From Pomacea canaliculata (Eukaryota; Mollusca; Gastropoda; Architaenioglossa; Ampullariidae), in assembly GCF_003073045.1 (NCBI RefSeq), contig NC_037590.1, forward strand, positions 13,850,311-13,914,310: a DNA stretch of 64,000 nt, read 5' to 3'. The notes beneath the pieces were generated by a model. It searched no databases. It was given only the letters and a program-made list of their open reading frames with translations, and was not told the DNA's origin. The position numbers were made by a program, and so were the translations under genes. Each line of letters opens with the position of its first letter. Position 1 is the first letter of the stretch. Shown here one piece after another: positions 60,401 through 64,000 of this stretch.

Positions 60401-62378
60401 TGTGACATACTGTTATTTTAAAAAATAGCCAAAATGTGGTGACCTGTAGTAGACAATTAGGCTGAAAATGTGGTGACTGCCTTGAATTAAGAATTAAGTC
60501 AAGAGAATGTTGGAGGTGCTTAAAAGTACAAGATCATGCTCACAGTTATGACAACAGCACAGAAAATAACAGCATGGTGGTAGACTGTATATCCATGTTT
60601 GTCAACAGCATCAACAGCAGCTCCACATCGCAACAACACTTCCAAACTCTGAGGCTGCTTCCCCATCACACTGGCCATCAGTGGAGTGATTTGTGTAGCA
60701 TGGCAAGGTGTGTTCATAAAGCTAAATCGACATTAAAAAAATGTCTTTGTTCTTCTTATGCCATCAGTTCAAATAATAAAATTTTTATCAATTCCTCTTT
60801 TATCATCCTTCATGCTTGCCTTTCAAAAAATAAAAAATGTTCTTTTAAGATGCAGACTGTTGTGAAGTATCTAGCTCTATGCTCACAAGAAAAAGAAAAC
60901 CTAATTCACTGCAGATATGCATGCACACATGAATGCACGTGCATATGCACACACTCATCTTTTATGTTTGAAGAATAATTTCCTTATCATGTTTTTAATG
61001 TTCTCAACATGCAGTACCATCAATTATATAATTCTCTTTAGTGGGTTTTCAGTACTGCTTTATCAAAGTGAAGTGTGATTAACTTTTTAAAAAACATTTT
61101 AATGTACTTCGTTATATCAAAAAAAATATATATATTTGTTGAATAAACTAATTTATAATAGGTAAATAAAAGAAATATCTCACAACTGAACAGCAGGGTT
61201 TTCTAGAGCAGTATGTAACCCAACGTAAGCCACAATATGTGCAACATTCCATGTTTGGTGCTCACGGATGCAATCACAAAGTTTCTGTAGAACTTCTATA
61301 GTAAGGTAAGTCGGACAGCTTAAGCCAAGAATTACCATAGACTTGCTCATTGCTTCATACAGACAGTTTGCCTCAATCTCATTTGTCTGCATGAACAAGC
61401 TGCAAAGAATTTAAATACAAGTAGACAAATTCTTTTCCTTATATCTGTGGGGTGGCACGATACAACAATAACAAATGTTCAAGAACACAGAAAATGTGCC
61501 CTTGAATTGCTTAAATGCTAACATGCTATTGGCAGAAATAGCTCATAAATGAAAATAGTGTAATTACATTAAGTCAGCATTAGAGAAAGATTATAATAAT
61601 ACATTCTAAACAAAACAGTTATATGCATTATTCAGTTAGTCATGGAGTAGCACTGTTTAATCCCATGATTTAACTATGCTTGCTAATATGATTGTTTAGA
61701 AAACAAAATGTCCTTTCGGACATAATAATGAAACATTAGGCATACACAGCATACTTTCCCCCAGTTAGCTGTACACATCCATGAAAATGCACACAGGTGT
61801 GCATGCACATACACACTCAAAAAGCACACAAAGCAATCTCTTTCCCTTCCTTTTTCCTAGCAAAAAAGCTGTTCAGATTACCTATAACTTTTCTTTGTCG
61901 GTCCAACGCCAGTCAAAACACATTCCGAGACACCAGGGCGTTTGAAAAGGTATAAACAGTCATTTTGATAGATGACTTGAAAGCTAGAATCAGATTAATA
62001 AAAATATTTTTAGATTATACAATACCTGTTACTTTCTACACTTTTTAAACTTAATGAATGGTAGCTATATCTTCAAATCATCGGTGCCAGGAAATAGCAT
62101 TTAAGTTATGACACAAAAACTTGATATGATAAATATAAAATAATAACCTGCTCCACCTGAACTTTTGATAAAATTTTTAAAAATATCTTCCCAGATATAG
62201 CAATGTAGCATAAGATATCAACAGATGATTGACTGTAAGTAAGAATAAACAAGAGCTATAACTACCTTTTATAACTTTCATAATCAACAAGTTGTACTTT
62301 GTATGGGGAAAGTGTGGCAGTAGCAACATTGATCACACCTCCTATTCCCATGGTCAGTGATTTCAGAATGTTGTCCAT
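51447..62378 (-). CDS. PLA2G6: Calcium-independent phospholipase A2 beta (group VI)
   Basis: Sixteen coding exons give 812 aa (human long form 806): 62378-62266, 61983-61882, 61399-61184, 60721-60544, 59503-59313, 58774-58681, 57172-56990, 56816-56701, 56223-56075, 55621-55515, 54151-53998, 53888-53738, 53240-53104, 52758-52604, 52050-51883 and 51671-51447. All are GT-AG with phase kept. The enzyme releases the sn-2 fatty acid from phospholipids without calcium. Ankyrin repeats fill about residues 120-420 ([35 protein letters not shown]). The patatin domain starts with SLDGGGIRG (486-494). The lipase box GTSTG puts the nucleophile at Ser523, and [12 protein letters not shown] puts the catalytic Asp at 656. 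VVSLGTG and DVFRP follow. The MDNILKSL start fits family length. Exon 4 reads through FCAVVIT to a GTGAGC donor, and alignment length with human supports this. Confidence 0.95.
53262..53320 (-). repeat. Retroposon tail in a PLA2G6 intron
   Basis: The stretch CTTTATTTATCCCAGAGGGA followed by AATTAG is the kind of 3' terminal sequence found on many LINEs and SINEs. The copy abuts the splice acceptor of exon 13. No coding part is seen. Confidence 0.4.
54765..55400 (-). mobile_element. LINE fragment (end of ORF2) in a PLA2G6 intron
   Basis: On the minus strand, [45 protein letters not shown] and [12 protein letters not shown] follow in the order of a LINE reverse transcriptase C-terminal region. 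They are followed by WRRI/P-type remnants ([16 protein letters not shown]). It has several stops and is 5'-truncated. It sits in the intron before the catalytic-domain exon (54151-53998). Confidence 0.82.
57180..57225. repeat. (CA)n-rich microsatellite
   Basis: An imperfect ACAC-rich run in the PLA2G6 intron directly next to the exon starting at 57172. Confidence 0.6.
58925..59100 (+). mobile_element. tRNA-derived SINE in a PLA2G6 intron
   Basis: Plus strand. The A-box region is GTTGGTGGTGCAGTGGCTGA, the B box is CATGGGTTCATATCTTGGC and the body ends with GGGTACTCTGGTTTCC. It is antisense to the host gene. Confidence 0.65.
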
Positions 62379-63706
62379 TGGAGTTTCTTAATTTTGACTG
62401 CTACTTTTTAAGACCTGAAATTCGAATGCAACTTAAATTTAATCAGAATCAAGCATATCATTTTTAAAATATCAGTTTCAAATTTAATGCATATGTGGAA
62501 GGCTCAATATCTATGCATATGCATGAATACTTGACTATTTAATTGAAAGTCCAGGAGGATCACACTTGCCAAGCCAATTAGAACAAAAAGCAGAAAAATG
62601 ATGATTTAATCACCAACAACACCCCCCCCCTCCCAAAAACAAGACAAAACAACAACCCACATCAGATATGTTCTCTGATTTAAGATTAGTACTATGTGTG
62701 TTTCTCCTTCCCTCTCCCATTATACATCATATACCAATTACATTTTTATTTTAACCATAGGTACTCAACCCTTTATTATTATAATATTATTATATGTGAT
62801 GCAAAAATATATTATGTACACAAAAAGTGCTCAAAATCATGATGCAATGTTTGAACATTTGTACACAGATACACCTAACTAGCATATGGTCCCAGGACAC
62901 CCACTGGCTGCCTTCACAAACACATCTACATACAAGCCTGACGGTGTTTGTTGACCTTTATCTGTGAATGTATCTTGAGAATGGATCTAGTATATTTTCC
63001 TACATTTGGGTAAATATCTTGCATTGATCATTGGACAAAATATTTGCACCCACCATGCAGCTTTTCAAGGAGAATTTATAGGAAACATTTTTACCTACTG
63101 AAGTTGTCAAGCAATGAATTTGCATAAGCAATTCTCTCTTTTGTTATACTATAGTATAATTAGTGTAAGTTGAATACCTATGAATATCTTTACATGGACT
63201 GGCGGTCTCAGATATATGCGTTATTCTTACTGTTAACCGTGTATAACTGTAAATATAAGAACTTATATCAAGAAGACACAAGTGTTTAAACCTGCTTCCT
63301 ACACGATTTTATTTTTGGCGCACACATCTGATTTGTGGAGTGCGAAGCATGAAAGATGAAAGATTTTCACACGCATCAATGTTTACCGTATTCCTTGCCT
63401 GCATGGGGTTTTATGCCTCGCTGACTCTTGAGGTGAGGTTACTGCATGAGGGTCTCAGCATGAGCAATGCAACTGAAACTTGTAAACACATCGAATTATC
63501 TGTTCTCTCTATGCCAAACTTCTAGATTAAAATTATGGCAATATATTAACGAAACAGTACACTTATACTTATCGATGTGTAACCGAGAAGACAAAGAAGT
63601 ATTACCCCTGACCTTTAGATTGCATTTATTTCGTTAACGACACAGGAAGCAGACGAATTTAAAGGGGAAATAACTCCTCTGTACAGGTCTTTTTGTAAAG
63701 TAAGCA
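62379..63706. promoter_or_regulatory. PLA2G6/IVD head-to-head spacer
   Basis: About 1.3 kb between the divergent start codons of PLA2G6 and IVD. It should hold both promoters and 5' UTRs. It is AT-rich with no TATA box or strong motif that I can place, and a C-rich run occurs near 62622. A short open frame at 63340-63525 has no recognisable content. Confidence 0.4.
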
Positions 63707-63847
63707 ATGGCGTGCACAACTTCAAGATTAGGACGTGCCTGTTGTCACTTTTTGAGGAGGAAAGACATCTCAGGCCTTCAGAAACGGCTGTCTTCCTTTT
63801 TTCCAATTAATGACAACTTGTTTAGTCTGACAGATGAACAGAAGCAG
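63707..63847 (+). CDS. IVD: Isovaleryl-CoA dehydrogenase, first exon (cut by window end)
   Basis: Exon 1 encodes 47 residues and ends at CAG/GTAAAT in phase 0; the rest lies beyond the window. The product is a mitochondrial FAD enzyme of leucine breakdown that oxidises isovaleryl-CoA. MACTTSRLGRACCHFLRRKD is Arg-rich and lacks acidic residues until its end, as expected for a transit peptide. SFFPINDNLFSLTDEQKQ aligns with the start of the mature human enzyme (LLPVDDAINGLSEEQRQ). Another acyl-CoA dehydrogenase is possible, but the spacing of the PxxD...GLSxEQ-type motif favours IVD. Confidence 0.8.
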
Positions 63848-64000
63848 GTAAATGTTTTACATGCTGACACACCTACGGCTTTTACCCAATCGAATCATAC
63901 TTTCCAGGGGGACTGCTTTGCCGATATCATATGTATACATAGTAGTCACCGACCTATATTAAATGAAGGTCCGTGTATGTAACCCTAGTTCCTTGCTCGT
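63848..64000 (+). other. Start of IVD intron 1
   Basis: Sequence after the GTAAAT donor, up to the end of the window. Nothing else seen. Confidence 0.6.

Noticed and set aside
63340-63525. 61-codon plus-strand open frame upstream of IVD
   Set aside because: A signal-peptide-like start, but no homology. It lies in the promoter/5' UTR region.

Overview
This is a eukaryotic (animal) nuclear window. Genes are split by GT-AG introns, the flanks are AT-rich, and non-LTR retrotransposons, tRNA-derived SINEs and hAT-type miniature elements are scattered through introns and spacers. Intronless Hsp70 genes ending in GGPTVEEVD, the repeat types and the protein divergence from human fit a mollusc, most likely a gastropod. 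That assignment is an inference, not something read directly.

Left part (1-21.4 kb): a minus-strand gene for a Ser/Thr-rich, mucin-like secreted or membrane-anchored protein (671-4616, with three frame breaks) is followed by a plus-strand tandem array of three near-identical heat-inducible hsp70 genes (ATGs at 7854, 12889, 17955; period about 5.05 kb). Copy 1 is intact; copies 2 and 3 each carry one frameshift. Between consecutive copies sits a fragment of the mucin-like gene holding a 293-bp hAT-like element and a retroposon tail. Downstream lies a decayed fourth hsp70 3' end, split by an old LINE.

Right part (22.8-64 kb): six genes in strictly alternating orientation. They are a Gly-rich RRM-like nuclear protein (minus, 22847-30519), ELP6 (plus, 32853-34403), NUF2 (minus, 37792-43016), PDRG1 (plus, 45270-47130), PLA2G6/iPLA2-beta (minus, 51447-62378) and the first exon of isovaleryl-CoA dehydrogenase IVD (plus, from 63707, cut by the window end). 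This gives three head-to-head pairs. The NUF2/PDRG1 spacer carries two NRF1-type palindromes. I rebuilt exon structures for ELP6 (269 aa), NUF2 (442 aa), PDRG1 (137 aa) and PLA2G6 (812 aa) by hand; all are open and close to the human protein lengths.

Functionally the genes are unrelated housekeeping functions: protein folding, wobble-uridine tRNA modification, kinetochore attachment, prefoldin-like assembly, phospholipid remodelling and leucine catabolism. The unusual biology is the hsp70/mucin-fragment array, its frame breaks and its older relic.
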